Of a stretch of DNA of 64,000 nt, positions 37,901 through 50,097 are shown piece by piece. This DNA comes from Bedellia somnulentella (taxonomy: Eukaryota; Arthropoda; Insecta; Lepidoptera; Bedelliidae). A program made the position numbers and the translations under genes. Numbering within the stretch: the first letter of the stretch is position 1; the number at the start of each line of letters is the position of its first letter. The notes beneath the pieces are model-generated. The model was not told the DNA's origin, made no database searches, and saw only the letters and a program-made list of their open reading frames with translations. The DNA lies in assembly GCA_963576735.1 (NCBI GenBank), contig OY755183.1, positions 9,629,213-9,693,212 of the forward strand, given 5' to 3'.

Positions 37901-40900
37901 TCGTTTATACAATGCCACTTATCTTAGAAAAGCATATATGTACTCACGGCCAGAGACCCTAAAATGGTAGCCGTAGTTTTAAAAATAGAAATTGCTTTGC
38001 CACTTTTGGCAGTTTAGTAGGGAAAATATAACAAAATAAAGGTTCTAAATTGGTAAATATAACCTCAGTGGTCGGTTTTGTTATAGTACATACGATTTCT
38101 TGCAACTTCATAGATCAATCCTATTACGCCACGATTAAAATAATTTTTGCTCTTTCATTAGCTAAAAGAGCAATTTAAATTCGTAGTGAATTTATAAATC
38201 GGGTAGTCGGAAACGACCGCATGAAATTACATGTAAAAAGATATACTTATATGAGTGTAGATAATAAATATAAATGATTTTTCTTTCAAATTGACTGCTT
38301 AAATCATGAGTATATGGTCTATTTTCATTTAATTCTATTTTTATCTTAAGTCAACTACGCTTAAAAGTTTTCTTCTTTTTATTTCATCCGAAAATTAGGT
38401 TTATAAAAAAAGAGGTTACTCTATTAACGACTTACAAATGGTCGGTCCATCTATACAGGATTCCTTATTTAATATTTTAATTAGATTTCGACAACATGCT
38501 TATGTAATTTCAGGTGACATTGAAAAAATGTATAGAATGGTAGTAATGCAGAAGTCTGATCGTAACTTGCAAATGATCTTATGGCGTGACAATGAAAACG
38601 AACCGCTCAAGTCATTTACTTTAAATACGGTCACATATGGCCTCTCTAGTTCATCATTTTTAAGCACTCGATGCCTTTGGCAACTAGGGGAAGATTGTAC
38701 TGACTTAAAAATAAAACAAATAATTCAGAATGATTTCGTAGTTGATGATCTGCTGACAGGTAGTGACAGTCCATCTGATTTAGCGTTTATCAAAAATTCT
38801 GTAGAATCAATTTTGTCAACTGCTTGTTTAAATTTACGTAAATATAGATCTAATTTAAGTTCACTGATAAATGATTTACAAAACAGTCAAGATAATTTAG
38901 TACTTAGCTCTTCATCTCATACGTTAGGTATTAGTTGGAACCCTAACGAAGATTTAATTAACTTTCCAAACTGTTATGTCAATAGCTTAAACGTTCCTAC
39001 TAAAAGATCCATGTTATCGGACTCGTGTAAAGTTTTTGATCCTCTTGGATTATTAAGCTTGCTCACGATACATGTAACTGTTAACATTATTATTCGGCCA
39101 CGGTGTAATCATTTATTAATACACGCAATATATCCTGGAGTCAGATATTTCATTGAAATCCATACAATCCATACATACCACCTGAAGGATTGAACATGGA
39201 TTGACACCTGAAGGATTCTGCCTACCCTGAAATGCACTTTTACATACTGACGGCTATTACTCCTATAAGGGGTAGTCAGAGTACGATTCCTCAGCTACTT
39301 TTGGAAGTTGAATGGGGTAAACATTGCAAAATAAAGATTGTTGGTTATGTATTGTTATACGCCTTTTAGGACACCCACTGGGGTAGTATTATTTTAAGCT
39401 TACACAACATAGCTACAGCCTTTTTTTTACGAATAAACTTACCAGTTAAATCTTCCAAACAGATATCATCTCCAATTCTAGCGGTGTCCTCATCCGCCCC
39501 AGCAGAACTTTGCTCATCTTCGGAATTCTCCAAATTGTCAAAGTTATCATACCCCAAAGAGATTAGTTCTGATTTGGTGTCCGCCATTTTGTCTATTTCG
39601 TCGTATTCTTCTTGGTATTTTAGTAACGCTTTTAGAACTCGGATTTCGTACTTCTTTTTGTTCCATTCGCGAGCCTGGTTGGATAAAATATCGTTAATAT
39701 ACTACTAGTAATCATTATTTGAAAAAACGGCAATTAAAATTATTGTCGTTGTGAACCCTACAATTTTAGATACATGACATGACATTTTCAGAGTTTAGAG
39801 TAATAACGGCATTAGGACATGAATACATCATCTGTGAAAACTTCAACTGCATAACTTCGAGTTTTATGGCGATGTGAGACACCTGGTGATAGACTTACAG
39901 GCAGACATATAGCAAAGGCTCTGTAATAAGGGTAATATTTTTTTATGCATAAAGGCAACAACCAGTAAAATAATTCCTGGTTAGTCCCATATAACACCCC
40001 TAGAAAGTGATGAGGTACTTTTAGTGACCCAAACATTCAAAAGTTGTACGCATTTAGTAATAAATGGCCAATTGCACTTATTTATAAAACCGATTTATTT
40101 TAATATGTAAGTAATTAATTTGTGTTTATATGTACGAAAGAAAAATCCAATTCTATTTTACTTTACTGATATTCCACTAGTCAGATCTGCCCGCCAAGAG
40201 CTTTTTCGAGTACATAAAATTTTATCTTACCGCATTTCTAGCACCAAGACATGCTTTTTCGACAGCATCATAAGGTTTCTTTGCTAAATAGCTTGTTTCA
40301 GCTATGTTATACAGCGTCGTGAAAGCTTCTTTAGGAACATCTTTTATTAGTTCGTATTCTTTTTCATAAAATGGCAGTGCTTCATTGTATGAGCCTAAGT
40401 CTTTGTATGTCTGGTATAAACTGAAATTTAAAGCAAACAGTGTTTAGGTTATTTGCGGAAATAATTTGTTCCTGCCTTTTATTCTATTAAGAAAGCGGTG
40501 GCTCAGAAATTATTATCCGTCCTTGTTAAGATAAATTGTATTCGTGATCCTTGGCTCACTTTGCAAGTGCAGATTTATATTTTGTGTCTTATGTATGAGA
40601 TATAAAATTAATTTATTTAATATATTCAAGGAGTCATGCACGTTGTGAGTTTTATTTTTTAGTAATTCTATTTTGGTAAAATTTTGAGGAGCATTGTCTT
40701 ACATTGCTCAATTAATTAAATTTTCAAGTTTTCTCTATTTAGTTGTATGCTACTCAATTTCTGAGAATTAAGAATATAAGTATATACATTTATATTTATC
40801 TCACCTAACATAAATAGGTATAAGCATTTTCCCACATTCGCCAGCCATTTCCGCATGTTCCAACATCTTAAGATAGTACTCCACTGCCCCAGCGAAGTTC

Positions 40901-43900
40901 TTCAAGTGGCACGCCCCATCTCCAAGTTTTTCATACAAACCCTTAAAAGTTGTATGGTCGGATGGGTCCGTTGATATTAGTAGGTCTTCTACGTAACACA
41001 TTGCTGCCACTGAAATAAAGGAAATTATATATAAATGTATTTGCATGGACATATTACACAGATCAAGTTTGGTCCTAGAAAGGTACAATGACATTGTACA
41101 AACACGGCTCTATATTAAATAATATATAATACATGCCGTGTAGTGCCGGCTTAGAATGTCGCTTCCCCTTTATACCCACGGGTGTCGTAAGAGGCGACTA
41201 AGGGTATTGGGGCTTTTTATTGGATTTTTAGGCGATGCGGTTGGAGACCCATCACCAAAAACCTTTATTTTTACCATCTTTTCCCCACTCAACTTTCAAA
41301 AGTGGCTGAGGAATTTATAATTCCTTAGCTCTGGCTACCCCTTCTAGGGAATTATAGCCGTGAGTATATGTATGTATGTAATTCATATGTAAATAGCATT
41401 CAAGAACAGGAAATGTACCATTCATATTCATCAAGTAAATTAATGCTCTCAGTGTTATTCGAACCCGCGACCTCCAGACCCAGAAGCTAGTCACCAACAA
41501 ACTAGACCACAAACGTCATCAAACATATTTTACAAGGCACTTTATGGCTTAGAATTGCACTACCTGGGCACGGGGCTGGAGATCCATACCAACAATACTC
41601 TATATTAATAGCTTTTCACAATGAATATCAAAAAGTCACTAGGAATTTAAAATTCTGGGTGTACGTTTCTGGCTTAGCCTTTGCAAGATTCACCAGAAAA
41701 ATAAAAACTTGTTTAACATGCTTGTTGCATGCACACTCACGCACGATCTCACGATGGGTTTGATTGATTCGCAAATTAAAACGAACGCAGTTAGCACATG
41801 GATCATATTTTGCGTAAAACAATACAAGTAAAAGAAATAACTGCGAAATTAAGTACTTTTTAATGTGTTTTGGGATAGTATTAAAATCAGGACTATCACA
41901 AACTTTAGGCTTCTTTGAGAGTCAAAAATTTATATATTCACAAAATTTCACTTACCAACTCTCAAATTAGTCTCAATAATTTCGCGTTCTTCCTCATCTG
42001 GTGATTTCATTTTCCAAGCTTTCAACAATACCTGCTTTGCGCTTTGGTAGTCAGACATCTTGCAAAGTATCTCAGCTTTGGATGAAAGGGTTTCACACAT
42101 TTTCAATACCTGCAATAACAAAGACCTCAAATAATAGTCTATACTCAGAATTAGAAATTCCTTAGTCACTTTTTGTAGTTAAGTGGAAAAGATTGTAAAA
42201 AGGGCGAGTTATAGTTTCTCACTATGTTATTTTTGAAAATAAAAAAATCTTTTTAAATTAATAGATCGATCATCAAAAAGCGAAAGATGATCTGAAAATC
42301 TAACTAATAATTTTGAAAAACATGTATTTACTTTGATAAGGATACAATACAATTTGTCTTCTTTGCAAGAAAAACATTAAAATAAATTTAAAAAATACAT
42401 AACCATACCTTACTCTCCAACCGATCAGCAACTTCCAAAGCTTTATTTAAGCAACTCAATGCCTTAGAATAGTCTTTTTTCTTGTTACTAAACAGAAGAG
42501 CTTCTGTAGTGTAGCACTGATGTAAAACTTCATACAAATCTTGATTACTACATATTGTTATTGCCTTTTGAATACAATCCACCGCTTTGTCTAAGTATCC
42601 TAACTGCTCTTGCACTACTCCTATATTGAGCAACAATCGGGCTCTCATGTCCATCAACTCATGTTTATTAATTTTTCCATTTAATCTGTAATTATAAGAA
42701 AGTAACTTAAATTTTGTTTTATTTCAAAGTATGACAACCAATATCTGCTTGGGGCTGCCAAAATTTACATACTTAATCTGCAACTGTATTGCTACCTATA
42801 GTCTATGACATACAGACAGGGCTGCACAAGATGTCCATATGCTTTAAGCATTTAACAAATACGTTGCAGTAGACAGCAACAGATAGAGCTGTCTGTGTAT
42901 GGCGGTTCGTAAGCATGGTTGCTATCCCCACTCCTTTAATCCCAGGTCTTTAAGGCATAATTACCAGGACATTTTAGTTTTGAGCCACAATAATTTACCT
43001 AACACCTTTCCCTAACACAGGTTTTGTAACTTAAAAGGGAGTCCGATGTACCATTGTTAACTTTATGCTTAATAAAATTTATTGATTATTTATCATCTAA
43101 ATTGTTTTTGATTTGGACCTGTCAAAAACTGTTAAGGGCAGCCAAAGCTACCCCAAAAATCAAGACACTTTGTAGAACATACATACATACATATACTCAC
43201 GGCTATAAATCCCTCGAAGGGGTAGCCAGAGCTAGAGAGCTAGGAATTTCTCAGGCACTTTTGGAAATGTGAGTGGGGAAAATATGGTGAATTAAAGGTG
43301 GTTGGTGATGGTTCTCCAACCGCATCGCCCAAATATCCTTTAAGAGCCCCAATACCGTTAGTCGCCTCTTACGTACACCCACCAGAAGAAATGGGGTAGT
43401 GCTATTCTAAGCCGACACTACACGGCTAACGCTTAACGCTAGCATGGCTTTGTAAAAATTAGGTGGAATTGCAATCCCAAACTAAAAATTGAGAAGTTAT
43501 AATTGAAATAGCGCACTCTCAGAACAAAAGAGGCTCAACTCAAAAATTGTGATATTGAGTTACATACATAGAGAGGCATAAAAAAATATGTTCTAAAACA
43601 ACGGCACTTATTGTTATACGGTCGACAAATTCGCTATCCTGTTTTTTTAACAATTAGTGCCTTTGTTTTACTATTCATCGGATTGAGCATACCTTTTTAT
43701 GTCTCTCTAGGATTGTAACTCAATATCACTATTTTTGAGTTGAGCCTCTTTCGTTCTGAGAGTGCGATAGGTAAGAGATATACCTACTTTTCACACAACA
43801 CGAGGCTCTTCATAAAAGCTTTTTCAGCAGCTTTAAGTGAGGATTTTCCCTCATCATCATTTGTTGTACTCTGACCTTGTAGTAAATATATCCTGCCTAA

Positions 43901-45544
43901 TGTAGCCATTGCTCTTTGCTCTTCAACCAGATTATTTAGTTCTTTAGCCACTCCTGTTAGGACAAGCAATAAATTATTGAGACAACATAAACATTCACGC
44001 CGTTTATCCCCGAAGGGGTTGGCAGAGGTACCAATACTTCTGAACTCACATGGCAGCACCATCTAGTGTCCAGAGAAGGTACCCACGTTTTGCTTAGACA
44101 ATGTACTCACGTGATAGGGGGCAGGCCTATCGCCGAGACAATTACGTGTATAATGTATATTACGACGTAAAGTGTTGAAATTGAAACATAGTACCATAAT
44201 GATGATCTAGCTAGATTTAGTTTTAGTAGAGGGTGATCAAGAAAACACATTTAGATCACAAAAATAAATACTAAAGCATCCAAATAAAAGGACAGGTGTC
44301 AAAGTATTATCTAATCAATGATTACAAAGTGGCAATTGGTACTGCCTCCGTGGTCTCGCGGTTAAGCCCTTGGTTTCAAGTACGAAGGTCTCGGGTTCGA
44401 TTCCCGGGGGATGGTAACCTTACAAATTTAATTTGTATGAATAAATGCCGAATCTAAAGAATTACATGATATTATTCATTGAGAATAAGATGACCCAACA
44501 ATAACACTTATCATGAAGTTGAATTTCCGTCAGGAAAGCAACTGGTAGTGACGAATATTAAGGAGAGTAAGATTGATTTAATATCTGTAGGTTTTAGGTT
44601 AGATGTTTAATCGAAGCCATTATGAACAAACACAGGTTGTAAAGCATTATTTCTAAAATGTAACAATAGGTTAACAATTAACAAGTTTACTGCCATATTT
44701 AAAAGTCCAAAGTGGAGAAGATTATCAAATAAAAGATTTAATAGCCCAATTACTACCTTATACATTTAATCTGCTTACACAATTGCTGCAGAATAAGATA
44801 GGATTGTTCATTTAACTCAACTCACAACTCAATACTCTATCTGGTGGCGAGGTACTAATACCCCTAAAGATTATAAGTAATTTTTGTCATTGCATTCACA
44901 TGATATGGGGTAGGCCATTTGCCACATTGTTATTTTTACCTTCATATGCATATAATAATTATAATCATTCAGTAGCAACATTTGTTTTTGCGGAAACAAA
45001 CAAGCTGCAAAAACTCTCAAACAAATTTAAAAAATATTCGACTTATAGAAACCAACAACCTTCAGAAGCCAAATAGGTTATACATCATTACCATCAATTT
45101 GTTCAGAGGAAGTGACTAAAGTAAGCTTAGAAATCGAAAAAATTGCACTACCTGTACAAGCTATCCAAGTAAATAAGCTTTAAAGTGATAATACACAACA
45201 TACCTAGATGTTTTTCTTCATATTTAAGAGCTTTTTCAAACTCAGCCATCAGAGTATACATTTCAGCAATCATTCTGTTACAGTTACCCCATTCCATTGT
45301 AAGGCCCATCTCCCGACATATAGCAGCTTCTCCTTTGTACTCGTCAAGTGCATCGCTATAACGATTGTGTGAATAATAAAACGTTGCCAAATTATTATAA
45401 GCTTCAGCTAAAGCTCGTCTATTGCTACCGTTAAGTGCTTTCTTCTTCCTTCTCAGCAATTCTAAATAAGGGAGAAAATAGGTTAGATTTGCAAATCAGG
45501 TAGAACTTATTATTTAAAAATCTATTCTTACTTTCTTCCTCCAT
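28966..45544 (-). CDS. Tonsl: TONSL (tonsoku-like), replication-fork repair scaffold
   Basis: TONSL pairs with MMS22L, reads unmethylated H4K20 on new histones and loads RAD51 at stalled forks. Exons (minus): 45544-45532, 45461-45204, 43953-43788, 42685-42409, 42109-41956, 41009-40805, 40420-40231, 39674-39443, 37850-37738, 37039-36853, 34778-33422, 32157-31982, 30578-29870, 29311-28966. They total 4383 bases, all junctions in phase: 1460 residues (human about 1380). Order: TPRs about 10-420 (LAEAYNNLATFYYSHNRYSD first), acidic stretch 440-500, three ankyrin repeats 537-650 (GWLPLHEACIHGHLEIAELL; GITPLYDAASNGHLDVV), a long Lys/Ser/Asp-rich linker, a ubiquitin-like domain about 1015-1110, then LRRs (LTHLDLSRNNIS) to about 1375. 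This order is diagnostic. Introns carry many repeats and a BEL/Pao fragment. The 13-base first exon (MEEE) is the weakest call. Confidence 0.93.
29353..29553 (+). repeat. (TATG)n repeat, family B, diverged
   Basis: Runs from gccgtgtagcgtctgcttag to a degenerate agccatgagtataaat end. It is in a TONSL intron, antisense to the gene. A short LINE 3' fragment (gggcatgtatgataagattt) follows. Confidence 0.6.
30980..31445 (-). mobile_element. LINE 3' ORF remnant (RTE/BovB-like)
   Basis: The minus-strand frame at 31228-31443 reads MTYGTEFWPLTVGRWRLI and IERRMLEVIR, matching the YG-E-W-LT and R-ML core downstream of the reverse transcriptase in RTE-type elements. Several frame breaks. It lies in a TONSL intron. 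Confidence 0.5.
31790..31935. repeat. tRNA-like palindromic repeat, partial
   Basis: Outer arm (ttgttaatgaaaacctattg) and then gggggcgtatacccggaggt and gcgggttcgatcctcgccgg. It sits less than 50 bases from TONSL exon 32157-31982. Confidence 0.6.
32199..32421 (-). repeat. (TATG)n repeat, family B
   Basis: Reverse orientation from catatactcacggctgtaaa to gctattctaagcc, covering the whole family consensus. Confidence 0.75.
32535..32642. repeat. Outer arm of the tRNA-like palindromic repeat
   Basis: Contains tttatttattagtaattacg and ctccacatgaggttttcatg. No tRNA-like core. Confidence 0.55.
32643..32954 (-). repeat. Two overlapping family B copies in tandem
   Basis: A diverged copy (about 32643-32790) is followed by a better one (32791-32954), joined at their shared 'cttttggga' region. 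The block gttggtgatgggtctccaac appears twice, once in each. Confidence 0.65.
34964..36310. mobile_element. 1.35 kb TIR element with TATC duplication
   Basis: Ends TGTCGCAGGAAAATCGTC (left) and GACGATTTTCCTGCGACA (right) continue as inverted repeats of about 215 bases. The element is flanked by TATC at 34960-34963 and 36311-36314. Within each arm the palindrome AGTTTCCTAGGAAACTT and partial versions recur. The centre holds a reversed family B copy (about 35454-35660). No transposase was seen, so it is non-autonomous. It lies in the TONSL intron between exons 36853-37039 and 33422-34778. Confidence 0.75.
36544..36761. mobile_element. MITE, PIF/Harbinger-like, TTA duplication
   Basis: Terminal inverted repeats GGGCCAGTTTTTTGATCC and GGATCAAAAAACTGGCCC (the right one with a small change inside) are flanked by TTA at 36541-36543 and 36762-36764. 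A 3-base TTA/TWA target and a GGGCC-type end are typical of Harbinger MITEs. 218 bases, in a TONSL intron, about 90 bases from exon 36853-37039. Confidence 0.7.
37206..37230. repeat. (TA)n microsatellite
   Basis: About twelve TA units in a TONSL intron. Confidence 0.8.
37490..37659 (-). mobile_element. LINE 3' end fragment
   Basis: Reverse complement of the last ~170 bases of the LINE at 54783-56551, including the CATACATACATATACTCACG tail and gggtaggcagagactattga. It lies in a TONSL intron. Confidence 0.8.
38415..39115 (+). mobile_element. BEL/Pao retrotransposon reverse-transcriptase fragment
   Basis: The open frame of about 230 codons starts within the RT (NDLQMVGPSIQDSLFNILI; then SGDIEKMYRM, the region before the catalytic site) and continues to FDPLGLL, all hallmarks of BEL/Pao polyproteins. 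The expected catalytic YVDD-like motif is NDFVVDDLLTG here. Both ends are cut off and no LTR was seen. It lies in a TONSL intron in the antisense direction. Confidence 0.75.
39240..39410 (-). repeat. (TATG)n repeat, family B, partial
   Basis: Contains ctcctataaggggtagtcag, cagctacttttggaagttga and aggacacccactggggtagt. It ends about 33 bases from TONSL exon 39674-39443. Confidence 0.6.
41135..41380 (+). repeat. (TATG)n repeat, family B, full-length
   Basis: Runs from gccgtgtagtgccggcttag to the tgagtatatgtatgtatgta tail, in a TONSL intron and antisense to the gene. A tRNA-derived remnant (reverse strand, gaggtcgcgggttcgaataa) follows at about 41450-41520. Confidence 0.8.
43186..43430 (-). 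repeat. (TATG)n repeat, family B, full-length
   Basis: Reverse orientation from catatactcacggctataaa to gctattctaagccgacacta. Confidence 0.8.
43512..43766. mobile_element. MITE with long TIRs and ATAG duplication, next to a TONSL splice donor
   Basis: Inverted ends of about 70 bases (CGCACTCTCAGAACAAAAGA at left, TTTCGTTCTGAGAGTGCG at right) are flanked by ATAG at 43508-43511 and 43767-43770. 255 bases, no ORF. The right end is 15 bases from the 5' splice site (43787) of TONSL exon 43953-43788, so the MITE lies at the extreme start of that intron. Confidence 0.75.
43982..44134 (-). repeat. SINE family A fragment
   Basis: 3' half in reverse: aaacattcacgccgtttatc, ccccgaaggggttggcagag, cgtgataggggg. 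It ends about 30 bases upstream of a TONSL exon. Confidence 0.7.
44341..44415 (+). repeat. tRNA-derived repeat remnant
   Basis: Box A-like TGGTCTCGCGGTTAAG and box B-like GGTTCGATTCCC with a T-arm that folds. The acceptor ends do not pair well, so it is unlikely to be a working tRNA gene. It lies in a TONSL intron. Confidence 0.4.
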
Positions 45545-46029
45545 TTTAATTCCCTAGTTGTGACATGTTATGGAAAAATGAAATAAAGGTTGATTAAGTT
45601 TACAATTCACCAATCATATATAATAAACTAAATTTAATTCTGCTTGGCGCCCTAAACCAACACAACAACAAACAATTTATTTTTTATGTCTGGCTTGACA
45701 TTGACAGTGACAGTTGCAAGTTGCAAGACAAGCTAGGTTAAAACCATGCAGCCGAGTCTTCCAAAACCTCTCAGAAACGTCGTAATTTTCTAAGTGAATT
45801 TATCATGTTTGTAAACGGTGAAAGCAAAAAGCTTAGTAAACCCACATGGCTAAGTTCAACTTATTGAAATCGAACAAATACCCTTAAATAATCGTGGTAC
45901 CGTGAATATTTTATAATATTATATACATATAAATGTTTTTAACGGTTTGTGTGTTAATTCTTGTAATCCATTACATATTCTTTTATTAAAAAAAATACCT
46001 GAGGTTGTTATTCTGATAGAATATTTTCC

Positions 46030-46372
46030 TGAATCAACAATGGGCCTCATGAGAAGGCTCAGAGTCACTTAAAAGGCAGGGAGGGAGTTTACTAAGTGTT
46101 CGTATCCGCAAAGAGGACCGTAAAATAACCGGGGTAACTGACACAGCGCAAAGCAAAGGGTTGTAAAACCGAAGTAGCAATGGGCATGGTTGGGGCTCGC
46201 AGGTTCTGGAGTTGCTACCACGTACCCTACGACGCAGTTTGGGTAGGTAGGCCTCCCACAAGATGGACCGAAGACTTAGTCAAAGTTGCTTGTAGCGGAT
46301 GTGAAAACCTTTGAGGAGGAGTAGTCCACTAGTTTGCGTCTATAACTGACCGATGATGACATATCAAAAAAA
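46030..46372 (+). mobile_element. LINE 3' ORF remnant (RTE/BovB-like)
   Basis: Plus-strand frames, with breaks, show the WQWA motif near 46180 and a stretch of VGRPPTRWTEDLVKVA type around 46233-46288, both typical of the end of RTE-type ORF2. A SINE A fragment (46685-46796, minus) follows. Confidence 0.5.
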
Positions 46373-46799
46373 CGCTGTCATAATAATAGCTCGGAATAAG
46401 AAATGAAGTTTGATCACATTTTATATATAGACCGCAATGGATGTGTTTAAACATTTAATCAAATCGATGATTATGTAAACAAGCCGAACGACTATTGGAG
46501 TGGTGTTGGTAAAGGACAATTACCTTATCTTCGTATCTACTCCTTTCTTTTTTATGGATCTATCTTTTCAGCCTATGTATAAATACTATACATAGATACT
46601 TTCCGCCGCCTGAGACCTACAGTTTTTTGGGTTATCGCCAAATAAGTATTTCTTAAACTTTTTCACAAACTCAAACTCAAAAAAACGCAAACGTTCACGC
46701 CGTATACCCCCGAAGGGCTTGGCAAAGGTACGAATAGTTTTGAGTATAATGTGATATTGTCACATGGTATGGTAATCAGAGTACCCACGTTTTAATTAA

Positions 46800-49447
46800 A
46801 TTATTAATTTTATTATTGAGTTTGAGTTAAATTACTGTTTCTACTGGAACTATTTCTTTTGCAAAACACTTTTAGGTATTTCCACCGTCAATTCCAGAAT
46901 AGTACAGAGATGGCTTTTCTAAAAATATATCTCCACAACCCGTATCGTCGATACTGGTTACTGGGCTAAAGCTTCACGTGTGTTTTCTCACCGGCGGCAC
47001 TTTTCGTAATCTCGGCCAATGAACCAGAAAAAGTGGGACACACTAAACTTTACCTTTTATTGTTTCTAATTGCAGCTGTAAACCCCTGCAGGTTTCATTA
47101 CTTACTTACACTGAAGGCTTTTTTTTCCGAACAAACTTAGCTGCACTTGAGAATTAGAAAAGCTGTGTAGAGTTGGCTGAAAATAGCACTAACCAATTTC
47201 TCTCTGTAGATGTCGTATCGATTAGGGGTTTTTGGAAGGTGAATAAGGTGATAATAAATAGTATTTTTGTGTTGAATTTCAGTTTTACGTCATCAATGAA
47301 TATGATATAATTTTATAATGGTTCAGTCCATAATGGTACGATCTTTTATTTTATATTTCAAATTATAAATGATTTTACCCAACTATATATTTCACCAACT
47401 ATTTCAGTTACTCCATTCTCCGGCTTCTTCTGCTGTACACCTCCACTACTATATACAACATTTGCTTCATACATAAGCGTCATAGCATGATATAATTATT
47501 GCTATTTGGGCCTTATCCCATAGCGACTTATCTACTCGTATTTACCCTTTTACCATCTTCTTTTGATTTCGTTTCTACACTATACATCACTAATAAATAA
47601 AATTTGGAAATACACAAACCCATCCACTTTTTGCCATGTTATTTTAATTTATTATTCTATTTTATTATCTTCGGAAGATTAACAGACTAATACAAACAGT
47701 ATAATACTAATTAAGAATACACAATGTCTTGTCTTGTATCTTCACCGATAGAAATTAATCCTATTTAGTTTTCCCATCTTAACTACTTCATTTGCTTAAA
47801 TTTAGTTCAATCTACAATGAGATGTATAAAAATAGCACTCTTTCAATTTGATCCATCAAATATTTCACATGTAATAATCCGGTTACTAACCCACTCCCAC
47901 TGCACGTTAATATTTCAAAACAAATCATAAAAGCATGTTCTTATTACCTTATAACTAGTTAGAGCATTTATATTAGTCCACGTAAACTCGTAAACTATAA
48001 AGAGAAGCGTGTGAGTAAATGCAAGATGGTGCAATATTTTAATGCTGACCTATTTATCGCTGTTTAGAAAATATATTTAACATTGGCAAGCTGCACTGAT
48101 ATTTTTTCTTAATGTTTTCATACATACATATGCATTTTCTCATTACCAAAAAGTTGTTGCCAGAGCTTCAGAATAACTAATGCTTCAGCCACTTATGAAA
48201 GTTTAGTAGGTAACAGATTAAGAGTGATGAATTCAAATGTGGAAGTAGTCTGCAGGGAGCGGAGTAGAGTAAGAAAGTCGTAGTCAATTAGCATATAGTT
48301 TGGTCTTACTTATTTATGTTTGTGCCAATTTCAAGTTTAATCATTAAATGTCGATTCCTTAAAACCACAAATCAGCTTAAATTACATGTATCACAATTAA
48401 TACGACTAGAATAAATAGTATCAATTTATTATAAGGACAATATTTCTGCACTCTTCGAAATTAAGTTTATTCCCATTGTAGCATAGCAACATCTGGACTT
48501 GAATGATTCTATTCTGGCTCCATACATAATGTATTATCCAGTGCCCAATCACAGCTGAAGCTGATAAACGAAAATCGTTACGGAACTCCGGAATTAGATT
48601 TTGTCGGAGGTTGGGCACAATGACACAATTTATTCAGATATAGCTATTACACGACCTATTTTAGCATAGTATTGTTATAAGACTGGAATAGCCTGATGAT
48701 CTGCTCTGGTTTTATCTAAGCACAAGAACTAAAGATAATATTGTATTTAATGAAGTGAAGTTGAGTGAGATTGAGTTGCTTGGGATTGTAGGTAACAAAT
48801 GATAAGTGTCCACCAGACTATAATACTTACTATAATATACTATAGATACATAGAAAATAATACCTACATACATACAAAGATATACTCACTACTAAAAATC
48901 CCAAAAAGTGATAGCTAGAACTTAATATATTCCTCAGCCACTTTTGGAAGCTGTGTGAGGAGAAATAAAGGATGGTTTGTGGCGGGTCTCCAGCCACATC
49001 ACTGAGCAATCACTTTAAAATCCCTTATACCTACCCTTAGTTCCTTTAACGAAGCCAACGGGATGAAATGAGCTATAGCTGTTCTGAGCCGGAACTACAC
49101 AGCTATATTACATCTACCTACATATAAAAAAGCTGTTTTTACTGCAAAATGTATCTGCCACGGAAAGACATCTGAAATCGGTCCAGTCGCTTCAGGGATT
49201 GTTGGGCAAAAGCCTGGAGAATCCATAAAATAATGTATATTTTGGTATATGTACCACCTACACATCTGTGTATGTATACTTGTGTTTGGCTGTCTTGTCT
49301 GACATTTAAATTAAATATGATATTTAGAAAGTAACATTGTTTAGTCATAATGTTGTTCGATTAACTCGTTCAACCTACGCAAATTTGTTCTACACCTTGT
49401 TTCTGATCAATTTGCGATTGGCTTTCACTACTTTATTGCATTGCGAA
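46800..49447. other. AT-rich region with decayed repeats
   Basis: Holds partial family B copies (about 47160-47260 plus; 48125-48240 and 48868-49107 minus). The remainder, roughly 47280-48100 and 48250-48860, is AT-rich with no ORF, RNA or repeat that I can support. Confidence 0.5.
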
Positions 49448-49566
49448 TCTATACTTATAATAAATCTGTAGAGAGGTCAATTCTGTACATGAAATATATT
49501 TTCAAAATAACTATCAGGTGATGATAAGGGATCGATACTGATGCCAAAAATACAATCAGTAAAATT

Positions 49567-49612
<46 letters not shown>

Positions 49613-50058
49613 GGTTTGTATGTTCCTTATGGAAACAAAAACTAATCGACAGATTCTAACGAAACTTGGTACAATTATTCTTCATACTCCTGCGCAGGTT
49701 TTTGTATACTTTCCAGCAGAGTAGTAAAGGGGAATTTTGGGAAATTTTGGGAAAACGGGAGAAGTTACTCCATTTTTTAAGCTTCCGTCGCGTGTGCAGC
49801 CTTAATGGTAAAACTTACATAGAAATCATGTATTACGGAAATATTCTTCATGAAATTACCTAAAAAAAATCCTCAACAGTTTATGTCTATCTTTTACGGT
49901 TGACTCACAATAACACGTGTAATTCCTGATAGCTTAGCAGTTCGGAACATTCTGATTATATTTGTTTACTCTTACGTTTGTAAACCATTCACTTTCCAAG
50001 AAACCTCAGATATTTAAAAAAACAACGCTACCCGTGCGAAGCTGGGACGATCCACTAG
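49448..50058 (+). mobile_element. Helitron-like non-autonomous element, copy 2
   Basis: Starts TCTATACTTATAATAAATC after an A and ends CGATCCACTAG before a T, with the same subterminal hairpin region as the copy at 3739-4696. It has a (CTGT)n tract at 49570-49612. It lacks the ~380 base internal block of copy 1. A LINE fragment begins within about 50 bases of its 3' end. Confidence 0.65.
49570..49612. repeat. (CTGT)n microsatellite in the Helitron-like element
   Basis: About eleven TCTG units. The matching tract in the other copy, on the opposite strand, has only about five. Confidence 0.85.
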
Positions 50059-50097
50059 TGTTTAATATTAACAGATACCCGTAATGATTAATTATGA

